DNA of 64,000 bases from Hydractinia symbiolongicarpus (taxonomy: Eukaryota > Cnidaria > Hydrozoa > Anthoathecata > Hydractiniidae): assembly GCF_029227915.1 (NCBI RefSeq), contig NC_079883.1, positions 25,790,001 to 25,854,000 of the forward strand, read 5' to 3'. The notes beneath the pieces are model-generated. The model saw only the letters and a list, made by a program, of their open reading frames with translations. It was not told the DNA's origin and made no database searches. A program made the position numbers and the translations under genes. Numbering within the stretch: position 1 is the stretch's first letter; each line of letters starts with the position of its first letter. Below are positions 11,865 to 25,000 of the stretch, piece by piece.

Positions 11865-13790
11865 TCAAGAATGTACGGTGAATGTGGGAAAGATCTTAGG
11901 ATCGCGATAGCGAATGCAACCAAGAGTCTTTGTACGGAAAGTCTCGGTGACGAATCCCTTGAAGCTTTTATTGCGTACAGACTGGTCCCATTAGACAAGC
12001 AACCCGGTGGTCGATCAATCGGAGTCAGTGAAGTACTGCGGAGAATATGTGGTAAAACGGTGATGGTGGTGATCAAGAAAGACATCATTACTTAGAGTGC
12101 AGATGTGTTCTGGCCAAAAAGCAGGAGGAGAGGCTGCAGTCCACGCTGTGAGGAGAGTGTTCGAAAGTGAAGAAGCAGAGGCGGTTCTACTGGTAGATGC
12201 ATCAAATGCGTTCAACAACATCAATCGACAAGCCCTCCTACACAACGCCAAAGTGGTATGCCCAGTCTTCGCAAACTATGTTTTGAATTATTACCGCACA
12301 CCAGCCAAGTTATTTGTTATTGGGGGCATAGAGCTAAGTTCAAAAGGGGAAACAACACAAGGTGATCCGATCGGCATGGCAGTCTACGCTACGGGAATAA
12401 CACCTCTCCTGGACGAACTGATGTCGATCATGGTGGAACAGGACCAGATGGCCGCCCATGCTGACGACATAACTGCACCAGGGAAATGCAGATCATTACG
12501 AACCTGGTGGGATAACCTTGCGACTGAAGGAACCCATTTTGATTACTTGCCTCAACAATTTGGCCGAAGCCATGGAAAGCTTCCGGGGAACCAACATCCA
12601 AGCAACAACAGAAGGTAAACGACATCTGGGCGCGGTGACTGGAAGTGAAGGTTACAAAGAAAAACACTGTAAAACTCTAGTGGAAATATGGTCAGAGGAA
12701 TTGTCTCTTCAAACCCGAATCGCCGTGACTTAACCACAAGCGGCATACGCATGCAACGTCAGCGGATACCAACACAAATTTACTTACCTCATCCGAACTA
12801 TACCTGGCTTTAAGAGATACCCGCAGCCTATCGAGGACGTGATACGGCATCAGTTCATCCCAGCGATCACTAGAGGGAAGGCCATCAACGACAATGAGCA
12901 CGAGCTGTTGACATTGCCTCCAAGACTTAGTGGTCTTGGACTCAAAAACGTATGTCAGACAACCCAATCGAGCACGACAACTCCAAATCCCTAACAAGAA
13001 AACTACAAAACGAAATCCTCAGGATGTCTGAAGAAGAGGAAGAAGTGACAAAAAGTTCCGCCATGATTAAAATTCCAAGACGCCTTACATATCAGGTATA
13101 GCTGGTCGCTTCCAAGACTCCCAACGGAATTTGTATGCGGAAGCCGTTTCGACATAGCACACGCGTTATCGTGCAAGAAGGGAAGCTTCGTTACGTTACG
13201 ACATAACGAAATTCGTGATTTAACGTCAATCATGTTAAACGAAGTCTTCCTTGACGTTAGAAGGGAACCGAGGCTTGTCGAAATGGATGGTGAACACCTG
13301 ACGCACCGGACAATGAACAGAAGCCAAGAAGCGCGACTCGACATCAGCGCTACGGGTTTCTGGACTCTTGTACATAGAGCATTTTTTGATATCAGGGTCT
13401 TTGACCTAAATGCTCAGAGGTACAGGGTCTGGAGCTCGAAAATTGCTCCAAAAGGAATGAAGGGGAGAAGAAAAGGCACTACAATAAACGTGTGAACAAC
13501 ATCGAGAATGGTACCTTCACGCCTTTGGTGTTTTCGACGAGTGGTAGCATGGGTCGTAAGTGTAAAACATTTTACACACGTTTGTGCGAGATGATGGCTG
13601 AGAAAAAAGGTGAAAAACCCCAAAGAGTAACAGACTTCATACGAACGAAGCTATCGTATAGCCTTTTCCGATCGACATTGCTGTGTTTAAGAGGCTCACG
13701 CTCACTAAAGATCGAATACAGCCTGAGTGACATTCATCTGGCCATCTCTCTTTCGAAAGTTGGAGGCAATGAGTATTTACTTTATTCATT
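11865..13790 (+). pseudogene. RT-bearing retroelement remnant of a cnidarian-type family with a conserved C-terminal module
   Basis: The reading starts with YRLVPLDKQPGGRSIGVSEVLRRICGK, cut here as RLVPLDKQPGG then IGVSEVLRRICGK. RT motif A appears as LLVDASNAFNNINRQ, motif B as TTQGDPIGMA, and motif C as HADD instead of the usual YADD. A later part (13232-13790) has FFDIRVFDLNAQRYR, GTFTPLVFSTSGSMGRKC and LLCLRGSRS. That C-terminal module is common in uncharacterised cnidarian RT proteins (recall, not a search); its role is unknown and it may be a nuclease. Stops and frame changes near 12095, 12500, 12730-13230 and 13495 show a dead copy. The class (non-LTR or YR-type) is left open. Confidence 0.7.
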
Positions 13791-13975
13791 TTTTTATTAA
13801 TTCATTTAATGGTTTTAGTATTGAAGTAAGACAGCATATGTATAATTATGTGAAAAAAACCCAGCGGAACACCGAAAAAAAAAAAGAAAAAAAAAAGAAA
13901 AAGTTACCGGCACCGAATCGAAGATTGCGAAAATGCGAAAAATACGTTAATCAAAATGCGGAAAAATGTAATCAC

Positions 13976-14017
13976 TGTTTTAAATGTGGCAAAGCTGGAC
14001 ATTTTCGCGTTGAGTGC
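13976..14017 (+). pseudogene. gag zinc knuckle of the Ty3/gypsy element
   Basis: The CCHC motif CFKCGKAGHFRVEC follows a basic, Lys-rich segment encoded by an A-rich tract at 13870-13905. Such knuckles bind the element RNA. The frame runs to a stop near 14128. Confidence 0.85.
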
Positions 14018-15206
14018 ACATATCAAGAAAAACCAGTAAGTGTTGTTTCGGACGGGAGTAAACCAACTCTTACTAACCATGTATATATGAAACCTGTTAA
14101 TGATTCCCGTTTGTGTACTGCTATATAACTGCTGATAATTTCCAAACCAACCGATCGCCAGTATCCGTGAATTTATTGGAGAAGGAGCCTCAAAGCTGCC
14201 AATAATTCAAATGTTGGGATCCACGGAGTCGCTGTGATGAAAATTGCACTGAAAAATGGACCACCATGTACCGATCCATTCCTGGTAACCGATTCAAGCA
14301 TCGACCAACCGATAATCGGCTTTAATGTCATCAACACCTAATCAATAGTTCTAATGAACAGCCAGTAGCAGAAACGCTTAACCTTTCTTCAAAAGTCACG
14401 AGTTCTTTTCTATCAGTTATGAAGGATATAAGTGACAATCCAAGTACAGTTTCTGTAGTTCAGTTGAATAAGCCTCTTTTTAAAACACCATATAGGAGTG
14501 CAGAGTGAAAATTAAAATTTCAAATTGTAAGACTGTGCCAGTGATATTTGAACCTCTCATTGTTGATCAGAATTTGAAGGTCGGAGAAGTAGTGGCAAAG
14601 TTGGCACTAGGAAAGTCAGTGACAATCACAGTTCCTTTTCAAAGTTTTACTGGTAGTGAGATTAGATTGAAATCCAGAACACCAGTACTTGAAATCCAGT
14701 ACTTTGAATCAAATATCAACAGTTTTTTCGTTAGAGTTACAGGGACAATGGACCCATTTAAGTCCCCAACTTTCAACACACACATCGCCTACATCTATGT
14801 CCAATTCCTCGGTTTAAGTCGACAACATGTCTAGGTCGGATAATTGGTTACCGCCAGCGAATCTTGAGCATTTAACACCATCTCAGCAAAAGGAAGTTCA
14901 CGATATCTCATCGCCGAAAAAAAAGCCTTTTCTAGGGATAAAAATGACACCGGTAGAATTTAAAATCTGAAGCGGAAATTAGAGCTCTCAGACAACACCC
15001 AGGTATGGCAAAGATATTGCTCGATCCCAAAACCACCATGATGAAGTAAAAACTTACCAAAAGGACTTGCTGACCAACCAGTGGATAAACACGTTGTACT
15101 CATCGTATCCTAGTCCTATGGTATGCGTGCGATGGCAATCTTTGTCTTTGTATCGACTATCCTCGGTTGAACAGCAAAATCATACCTGACAAAATGCCTC
15201 TACCCC

Positions 15207-15566
15207 GTGTATTCAAGATATCCTCGATGGTCTTGGAGTGAAATCCTGGTTTGCTTTATCCACAAGGACTCTAGGCATTACACTGCTTTCTCGACACCTT
15301 GGGCACTGTATGAGTGGTTACGGATTTCTTTTGGTCCTAATAACGCACCACCCGCATTTCAGCGTTACAGGAATGAGTGCTTAGTAGGATTTCGAGATAT
15401 TATCTGTATACCTTACTTGGACGATATCCTATGTTACAGCAACAACTTTGAGGAGCATAAATCTAATCTACGAAAAGTCTTGCAACAACTAAAAGAGCAT
15501 GGGATTAAGCTTAATCCAAAAAATGTTGCCTTTTTAAAAGAGAGGTCAAATATCTTGGGAAAGTAA
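15207..15566 (+). pseudogene. Ty3/gypsy reverse transcriptase fragment
   Basis: Contains FGPNNAPPAFQR (motif B region), the catalytic motif PYLDDIL, and HGIKLNPKN downstream. The motif A region just upstream lies in another frame, so the fragment alone would be inactive. Confidence 0.85.
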
Positions 15567-16006
15567 TTTATGACACTAGTTACCGCAATGACTATGTCAA
15601 CACGGAGGCATTGGACAAATTGTTGGAACAACCAAAAACGGTCAAAGATTAACGTCTAGAGTTAGGTGTTATTGGATACTGTAGGTCATCGATAAAAGAT
15701 TTCTAAAGAATAACAAAACCATTATATGATTTGTTATCGAAAGGTTTACAGTGCAGTACAACTAGCAAGTAAACGTTCCAATAAACGAACTGCTGGTCAC
15801 AAATCGTCGTCGGAATCCATCGTGTGGGAACCTAAACATGAAAAGATTATTCTGTATTTATTAGTGAAACAACTCAAATCACCAAAAGTTATGAGCTATC
15901 CAGAAGAAAATCTCAAGAAAAAGTAGACTACTGGCAAGATACTGCCAACAGATGTTTATAAACTCTGAAGGAATATTAATTAAAAAAAACACAACTGCAA
16001 ACCAGA

Positions 16007-16844
16007 TTGTTCATCCCACATGTTATCATAGGATGGTGTTCAAGGAGATATCTGGGATATGATCGCGTGATTGAATTAGCACGGAGGAGATTTTACTGGC
16101 CTGGCATGGCTAGTGATGTCAAAATGTTTATTTTCAAGAAATGCAAGTGCATAAAGGATAAAAAGCCAAACATTGAACAAAGAGCACCATTAGAGCCCAT
16201 ATCAACATCAGGAGTCAATGGAAAGGCCTACTGTAGAGTACCTGCATCTTGACAAAGCAAAAAGAGGATATGAGTAAATGTTGGTAATCACTGACCACTT
16301 TACCCGCTTTACCCAAGCCTATCCTACCAAGAATAAGTCAGGCAGAGCGGCAGCTGAAAAGATGTTCAATGAATTCATTTTATCGTACGGATTTCCCAAA
16401 CGCATACACCATGACCAAGGGAAGGAGTTTGACAACAAACTCTGGAAAAGACTGCAGGAATTAAGTGACATGGAATCCTCAAGGACAACTCCATATCACC
16501 CAATGGGCAATGGCCAATGTGAAAGGATGAATCACACAATCATAAATATGCTTAAGACTGTGGAAAAATACAAGAAAGAAAAGTGAAAAGACCACATTAA
16601 ACACCTTGTCTTTTCCTACAATAGCACAGTGCACAAAAAAACTGGACTTACACCGTTTTACCTAACGTTTGGACGCCATAACAGATTGAAATTGAGGACC
16701 ACCATACTTCTACAGAAAAATAGAAAAGATTTATTTAACAAGCCTGTCTTGCTTCATCCAAGTCTGCTAAATCAGGACAAAAGAATTATTACAAAAAGAT
16801 TTATGATGCTATACTTGCAGTTGGAGACAGGGTTCTACTTGTAA
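16007..16844 (+). pseudogene. Ty3/gypsy integrase, interrupted
   Basis: The zinc-binding segment shows GYDRVIELARRRFYWPGM and the Cys residues of FKKCKCIKDKK. After a stop near 16252 the catalytic core begins at MLVITDHFTRF (first Asp), with HHDQGKEFDN (second Asp) and PYHPMGNGQCERMN (Glu). A stop at 16586 precedes the segment containing KKTGLTPFYLTFGR, characteristic of gypsy integrases. Confidence 0.9.
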
Positions 16845-17299
16845 CCTTAAAGAACGAGGTTAGACCGGAAAAGTAAAATCCTATTGAGAAAAAGATGTTT
16901 ACGCAATAATCGCACAGAAACTCAATTTACCTGTGTACAAAATAAGATCTGGATCTGGCAAGACCAATGTGGTACACCGAAACCTTTTACTTCAATGCAA
17001 TCAGCTACCAGAGGTAAACACGCCTTCTCCTCTTCATCGTGTAGAGGGTAGTCAGGATCTAATGGACACAAGCTCTCCTGAGGTGGGACAGAGAAATCAT
17101 CAACACGACTCCTCAACTAAAAGAAATGATACCGCCAAGCTCTCCTGAGTCGGGAGAGGAGGAGATTCATCAGTGACCCTAACGAACAAGAAAACGAAGA
17201 CATGCGACAAAGAAGGAAATCCAACATACGAAGAACTGTAAATATTGAGTTAAGAAACATTGAGGTTAAAAAAAGAAAAAAAGAAAGTTATGTACATAA

Positions 17300-17690
17300 T
17301 GTGTTAACTACTTCCGTCTTTTTACTATCTTCTGGCGTTTTGTATATGGCAGGATAATGCTTTTTAAGTTAGAGATTAATCTAATAACCAGGCAAACAAT
17401 TTTTCTTCACTTATATATAACCAGAAATAGAAGTAATGTCAAATGGACGAATGATTCAAAATTGAAATGGAACTAAATGATCAATTGTCATCGACACTCA
17501 ACAGAATGATAGGGTAAAAGTCTAAGGGTAAAAAAAATCATAACAAAAATACACAAAATTTAGGAAAAACGGAACTTAAATAAAAATACAAACTGCGTAA
17601 TCACGTAGTAAATTGATTGTCAAATTTGTACCTCTCTCTAGAGGTGCCTTGTTACAGTAGTGATGTAGCTAGCCAAACTTATTTCTAAAG
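17300..17690. other. gene-free DNA between the gypsy remnant and the minisatellite
   Basis: No LTR, gene or repeat could be defined. Confidence 0.35.
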
Positions 17691-18400
17691 ATTAAGGCAT
17701 GGATGCCTGAATTATTTTATCCCCCCTCTTGTTTATGGTGCACAAGTATCTGGCAACGACAGAGAGGGTAGAGAATAATTCAGGTATAGATGCCAGAATT
17801 AAAATGTCCTCCCTGCCAATATGGTCGCATAAATAGCTGGCAACGCAATAGAGGGTACAGAACAATTCAGGTATGGATGATTGAATTACATTGTACCCCT
17901 TTCCTTTCTGTGCCTATAAATATCTGGCAACGCCATAAGGGGTACAGAATAATTCAGGTATGTGTGTTTTAATTTTAATGTACCCCCTCCCGTTCTTGCC
18001 GCATAGATATCCGGCCACGACAGAAATGGTACATATAATTCAGGTATGGATGCCTAAATTGGAATGTACCCCCCCCCCATTCTGGGCGCATAAATGTTTG
18101 GCAACGCCATAAAGGGTAAAGAAAAACTGGAGTATGGATGTCTGAATTATAATGTACCCCTCCCAATCTGGTTGCATAAATATCTGGCAACACCAAAGGG
18201 GGTACAGAATAAATCAGGTATGGATGTTTGAATTTTAATGTATCCCCTCCCGTTCTTGTCGCATGAATATCTGGCAACACCAGAGAGGGTACAGAATAAT
18301 GCATGTATGAATGCCTAAATTGTAATGTACCCCCTTCCATTCTGGGCGCATAAATGTTTGGCAACGCCATAAAGGCTACAGAATAATTCCGGCATCCATA
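17690..18400. repeat. 86-88-bp minisatellite, about eight units
   Basis: Unit starts (CAGGTATGGATG-type) fall at 17781, 17868, 17955, 18041, 18127, 18215 and 18302, with a last diverged unit ending near 18400. Each unit contains AATGTACCCC, a C-rich tract, GCATAAAT, TGGCAACGCCA and GGGTACAGAATAATT. Units differ by 10-20 percent, so this is an old array. A minus-strand open frame over it (17975-18370) is repeat translation and not a gene. Confidence 0.9.
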
Positions 18401-19055
18401 CCCAAGTTACTTTTTGTATCCCAAAAAAGACAGGTCAACTGCAAGTTACTGGGTGCAGATACAGGAATATTTGGATATAGGGATATACAAATGCAAAGCT
18501 GCTGTCAGTAAAACACATTAAAGTTCTATTTTTCTGCCTGAGAGAATGTGTTTATTTTCCTTTAATATTGCCGTAAAATGTATGTCTAATATGTTAGGTT
18601 TTCTGTCGTTACGGCGCGACGTCAATAACACTACTTTAACTTCAATATATATCCTATAATAAATTTGTTAATCCACTACAGCGCACCTACAGCTTTGAGG
18701 TAAAATTACTTGGAAACAAGGTGCTGACGTCAATGATTTTTCACCGTGTGGGTAACTAGGGACCACCTAGGACAAATTTGGGTAAGTTTCCGCAACCTGA
18801 TTCCCCAAATCCGTTTTGGAGTGGAGAGGTTGATGACGTCATCAAAATTTTTTCAACCCCATAGGGTTTCAAGATCTATACGCTGAAGGCGACGGGTATG
18901 CAAATTTATGCTATTTTGAGATGTTACGAGTTAACAAAATTTTAAGAACATTTTTTAAGTATATGAACAGGACAGTGCTGACGTCATCAAAAGTTAAATG
19001 CAACTTTTTATTATTTTTCTCTGTCTAAGTGGATTTTGGACCGACCATATCGACT
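18400..19055. other. gene-free DNA with two CRE-type palindromes
   Basis: The 8-bp palindrome TGACGTCA occurs at 18834-18841 and 18979-18986, each followed by TCAAAA, with shorter GACGTCA copies at 18618 and 18721. The shared flanks suggest copies of a dispersed repeat rather than a promoter. Confidence 0.4.
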
Positions 19056-22000
19056 AGTTACGGTATATTACTAAGTATTACAGTGTACTACCAAATACCT
19101 AAACAGTACTGCAAAGTATTACAGTATATTACTAAGTACTACAGTGTATTAATAAATACTACAAGGTATTACAGTATACTACCGAATACTACAAGGTATT
19201 ACAGTGAATTACTGAATGCTACAAAGTATTACAGTGTATTACCGAATACTACAAAATATTACAGTATATTACTAAGTATTACAGTGCATTACTAAATACT
19301 ACAAGGTATTACAGTGTATTATTGAATACTACAAGGTATTACAGTATATTACCCAATACTACAAGGTATTACAGAATATTACCGAATACTACAAAGTATT
19401 ACAGTGTATTACTAAATACTACAAGGTATTACAGTATACTACCGAAAATTACAAGGTATTACAGTGTACTACAAGGTATTACAGTGTATTACCGAATACT
19501 ACAAGGTATTACAGTGTATTACTGAATACTACAAGGTATTACAGTATACTACCGAATATTACAAGGTATTACAGTGTACTACAAGGTATTACAGTATACT
19601 ACCGAATATTACAAGGTATTACAGTGTACTACAAGGTATTACAGTGTATTACTGAATACTACAAAATATTACAGTATATTACTAAGTACTACAGTGTATT
19701 ACTGAATACTACAAGGTATTACAGTGTATTACCGAATACTACAAGGTATTACAGTGTATTACTGAATACTACAAGGTATTACAGTATACTACCGAATATT
19801 ACAAGGTATTACAGTGTACTACAAGGTATTACAGTGTATTACTGAATACTACAAAATATTACAGTGTATTACTGAATACTACAAGGCATTACAGTGTATT
19901 ACTGAATACTACAAGGTATTACAGTGTATTACTGAATACTACAAGGTATTACAGTGTATTACTGAATACTACAAGGCATTACAGTGTATTACTGAATACT
20001 ACAAGGTATTACAGTGTATTACTGAATACTACAAGGTATTACAGTGTATTACTGAATACTACAAGGCATTACAGTGTATTACTGAATACTACAAGGTATT
20101 ACAGTGTATTACTGAATACTACAAGGTATTACAGTGTATTACTGAATACTACAAGGTATTACAGTATACTACCGAATATTACAAGGTATTACAGTGTACT
20201 ACAAGGTATTACAGTATACTACCGAATATTACAAGGTATTACAGTGTACTACAAGGTATTACAGTGTATTACTGAATACTACAAAATATTACAGTATATT
20301 ACCGAATACTACAAGGTATTACAGTGTATTACTGAATACTACAAGGTATTACAGTGTATTACCGAATACTACAAGGTATTGCAGTGTATTACTGAATACT
20401 ACAAGGTATTACAGTGTATTACTGAATACTACAAGGTATTACAGTGTATTACTGAATACTACAAAGTATTACAGTGTATTACTGAATACTACAAGGTATT
20501 ACAGTGTATTACTAAATACTACAAGGTATTACAGTATACTACCGAATATTACAAGGTATTACAGTGTACTACAAGGTATTACAGTGTATTACCGAATACT
20601 ACAAGGTATTACAGTGTATTACTGAATACTACAAGGTATTACAGTGTATTACCGAATACTACAAAGTATTACAGTGTATTACTAAATACTACAAGGTATT
20701 ACAGTATACTACCAAATACTACAAGGTATTACAGTGTACTACAAGGTATTACAGTGTATTACCGAATACTACAAGGTATTACAGTGTATTACTGAATACT
20801 ACAAGGTATTACAGTATACTACCGAATATTACAAGGTATTACAGTGTACTACAAGGTATTACAGTATACTACCGAATATTACAAGGTATTACAGTGTACT
20901 ACAAGGTATTACAGTGTATTACTGAATACTACAAAATATTACAGTATATTACTAAGTACTACAGTGTATTACTGAATACTACAAGGTATTACAGTGTATT
21001 ACTGAATACTACAAGGTATTACAGTATACTACCGAATATTACAAGGTATTACAGTGTACTACAAGGTATTACAGTATACTACCGAATATTACAAGGTATT
21101 ACAGTGTACTACAAGGTATTACAGTGTATTACTGAATACTACAAAATATTACAGTGTATTACTGAATACTACAAGGCATTACAGTGTATTACTGAATACT
21201 ACAAGGTATTACAGTGTATTACTGAATACTACAAGGTATTACAGTGTATTACTGAATACTACAAGGCATTACAGTATATTACCGAATACTACAAGGTATT
21301 ACAGTGTATTACTGAATACTACAAAGTATTACAGTGTATTACTGAATACTACAAGGTATTACAGTGTATTACTAAATACTACAAGGTATTACAGTATACT
21401 ACCGAATATTACAAGGTATTACAGTGTACTACAAGGTATTACAGTGTATTACCGAATACTACAAGGTATTACAGTGTATTACAGTGTACTACAAGGTATT
21501 ACAGTGTATTACCGAATACTACAAGGTATTACAGTGTATTACTGAATACTACAAGGTATTACAGTATACTACCGAATATTACAAGGTATTACAGTGTACT
21601 ACAAGGTATTACAGTATACTACCGAATATTACAAGGTATTACAGTGTACTACAAGGTATTACAGTGTATTACTGAATACTACAAAATATTACAGTATATT
21701 ACTAAGTACTACAGTGTATTACTGAATACTACAAGGTATTACAGTGTATTACCGAATATTACAAGGCATTACAGTATATTACCGAATACTACAATGTATT
21801 ACAGTGTATTACTGAATACTACAAAGTATTACAGTGTATTACTGAATACTACAAGGTATTACAGTATACTACCGAATATTACAAGGTATTACAGTGTACT
21901 ACAAGGTATTACAGTGTATTACCGAATACTACAAGGTATTACAGTGTATTACTGAATACTACAAGGTATTACAGTGTATTACCGAATACTACAAAGTATT

Positions 22001-25000
22001 ACAGTGTATTACTAAATACTACAAGGTATTACAGTATACTACCGAATATTACAAGGTATTACAGTGTACTACAAGGTATTACAGTGTATTACCGAATACT
22101 ACAAGGTATTACAGTGTATTACTGAATACTACAAGGTATTACAGTATACTACCGAATATTACAAGGTATTACAGTGTACTACAAGGTATTACAGTATACT
22201 ACCAAATATTACAAGGTATTACAGTGTACTACAAGGTATTACAGTGTATTACTGAATACTACAAAATATTACAGTGTATTACTGAATACTACAAGGCATT
22301 ACAGTGTATTACTGAATACTACAAGGTATTACAGTGTATTACTGAATACTACAAGGTATTACAGTGTATTACTGAATACTACAAGGCATTACAGTATATT
22401 ACCGAATACTACAAGGTATTACAGTGTATTACTGAATACTACAAAGTATTACAGTGTATTACTGAATACTACAAGGTATTACAGTGTATTACTAAATAAT
22501 ACAAGGTATTACAGTATACTACCGAATATTACAAGGTATTACAGTGTACTACAAGGTATTACAGTGTATTACCGAATACTACAAGGTATTACAGTGTATT
22601 ACAGTGTACTACAAGGTATTACAGTGTATTACCGAATACTACAAGGTATTACAGTGTATTACTGAATACTACAAGGTATTACAGTATACTACCGAATATT
22701 ACAAGGTATTACAGTGTACTACAAGGTATTACAGTATACTACCGAATATTACAAGGTATTACAGTGTACTACAAGGTATTACAGTGTATTACTGAATACT
22801 ACAAAATATTACAGTATATTACTAAGTACTACAGTGTATTACTGAATACTACAAGGTATTACAGTGTATTACCGAATATTACAAGGCATTACAGTATATT
22901 ACCGAATACTACAAGGTATTACAGTGTATTACTGAATACTACAAAGAATTACAGTGTATTACTGAATACTACAAGGTATTACAGTATACTACCGAATATT
23001 ACAAGGTATTACAGTGTACTACAAGGTATTACAGTGTATTACCGAATACTACAAGGTATTACAGTGTATTACTGAATACTACAAGGTATTACAGTGTATT
23101 ACCGAATACTACAAAGTATTACAGTGTATTACTAAATACTACAAGGTATTACAGTATACTACCGAATATTACAAGGTATTACAGTGTACTACAAGGTATT
23201 ACAGTGTATTACCGAATACTACAAGGTATTACAGTGTATTACTGAATACTACAAGGTATTACAGTATACTACCGAATATTACAAGGTATTACAGTGTACT
23301 ACAAGGTATTACAGTATACTACCAAATATTACAAGGTATTACAGTGTACTACAAGGTATTACAGTGTATTACTGAATACTACAAAATATTACAGTATATT
23401 ACTAAGTACTACAGTGTATTACTGAATACTACAAGGTATTACAGTGTATTACTGAATACTACAAGGTATTACAGTATACTACCGAATATTACAAGGTATT
23501 ACAGTGTACTACAAGGTATTACAGTATACTACCGAATATTACAAGGTATTACAGTGTACTACAAGGTATTACAGTGTATTACTGAATACTACAAAATATT
23601 ACAGTGTATTACTGAATACTACAAGGCATTACAGTGTATTACTAAATACTACAAGGTATTACAGTGTATTACTGAATACTACAAGGTATTACAGTGTATT
23701 ACTGAATACTACAAGGCATTACAGTATATTACCGAATACTACAAGGTATTACAGTGTATTACTGAATACTACAAAGTATTACAGTGTATTACTGAATACT
23801 ACAAGGTATTACAGTGTATTACTAAATACTACAAGGTATTACAGTATACTACCGAATATTACAAGGTATTACAGTGTACTACAAGGTATTACAGTGTATT
23901 ACCGAATACTACAAGGTATTACAGTGTATTACAGTGTACTACAAGGTATTACAGTGTATTACCGAATACTACAAGGTATTACAGTGTATTACTGAATACT
24001 ACAAGGTATTACAGTATACTACCGAATATTACAAGGTATTACAGTGTACTACAAGGTATTACAGTATACTACCGAATATTACAAGGTATTACAGTGTACT
24101 ACAAGGTATTACAGTGTATTACTGAATACTACAAAATATTACAGTATATTACTAAGTACTACAGTGTATTACTGAATACTACAAGGTATTACAGTGTATT
24201 ACCGAATATTACAAGGCATTACAGTATATTACCGAATACTACAAGGTATTACAGTGTATTACTGAATACTACAAAGTATTACAGTGTATTACTGAATACT
24301 ACAAGGTATTACAGTATACTACCGAATATTACAAGGTATTACAGTGTACTACAAGGTATTACAGTGTATTACCGAATACTACAAGGTATTACAGTGTATT
24401 ACTGAATACTACAAGGTATTACAGTGTATTACCGAATACTACAAAGTATTACAGTGTATTACTAAATACTACAAGGTATTACAGTATACTACCGAATATT
24501 ACAAGGTATTACAGTGTACTACAAGGTATTACAGTGTATTACCGAATACTACAAGGTATTACAGTGTATTACTGAATACTACAAGGTATTACAGTATACT
24601 ACCGAATATTACAAGGTATTACAGTGTACTACAAGGTATTACAGTATACTACCAAATATTACAAGGTATTACAGTGTACTACAAGGTATTACAGTGTATT
24701 ACTGAATACTACAAAATATTACAGTATATTACTAAGTACTACAGTGTATTACTGAATACTACAAGGTATTACAGTGTATTACTGAATACTACAAGGTATT
24801 ACAGTATACTACCGAATATTACAAGGTATTACAGTGTACTACAAGGTATTACAGTATACTACCGAATATTACAAGGTATTACAGTGTACTACAAGGTATT
24901 ACAGTGTATTACTGAATACTACAAAATATTACAGTGTATTACTGAATACTACAAGGCATTACAGTGTATTACTAAATACTACAAGGTATTACAGTGTATT

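Larger units (their letters stand above)
13840..17300 (+). mobile_element. degenerate Ty3/gypsy retrotransposon
   Basis: In order on the plus strand: a Lys-rich gag end with a CCHC knuckle (13970-14020), a protease-like stretch (14140-14340), reverse transcriptase (15207-15566), an RNase H-like stretch (15570-15900), the integrase zinc-binding and core regions (16000-16590) and the integrase C-terminal side (16629-16850). The order RT-RNase H-integrase is diagnostic of Ty3/gypsy. Many stops and frameshifts separate the parts. No pair of LTRs could be recognised on either side, so the ends are approximate. Confidence 0.85.

Noticed and set aside
13840-17300. LTRs of the Ty3/gypsy element
   Set aside because: No pair of direct repeats was recognised around the coding remnants, so none is claimed.
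17975-18370. 131-codon minus-strand frame
   Set aside because: It lies wholly in the 87-bp minisatellite and shows its periodicity.
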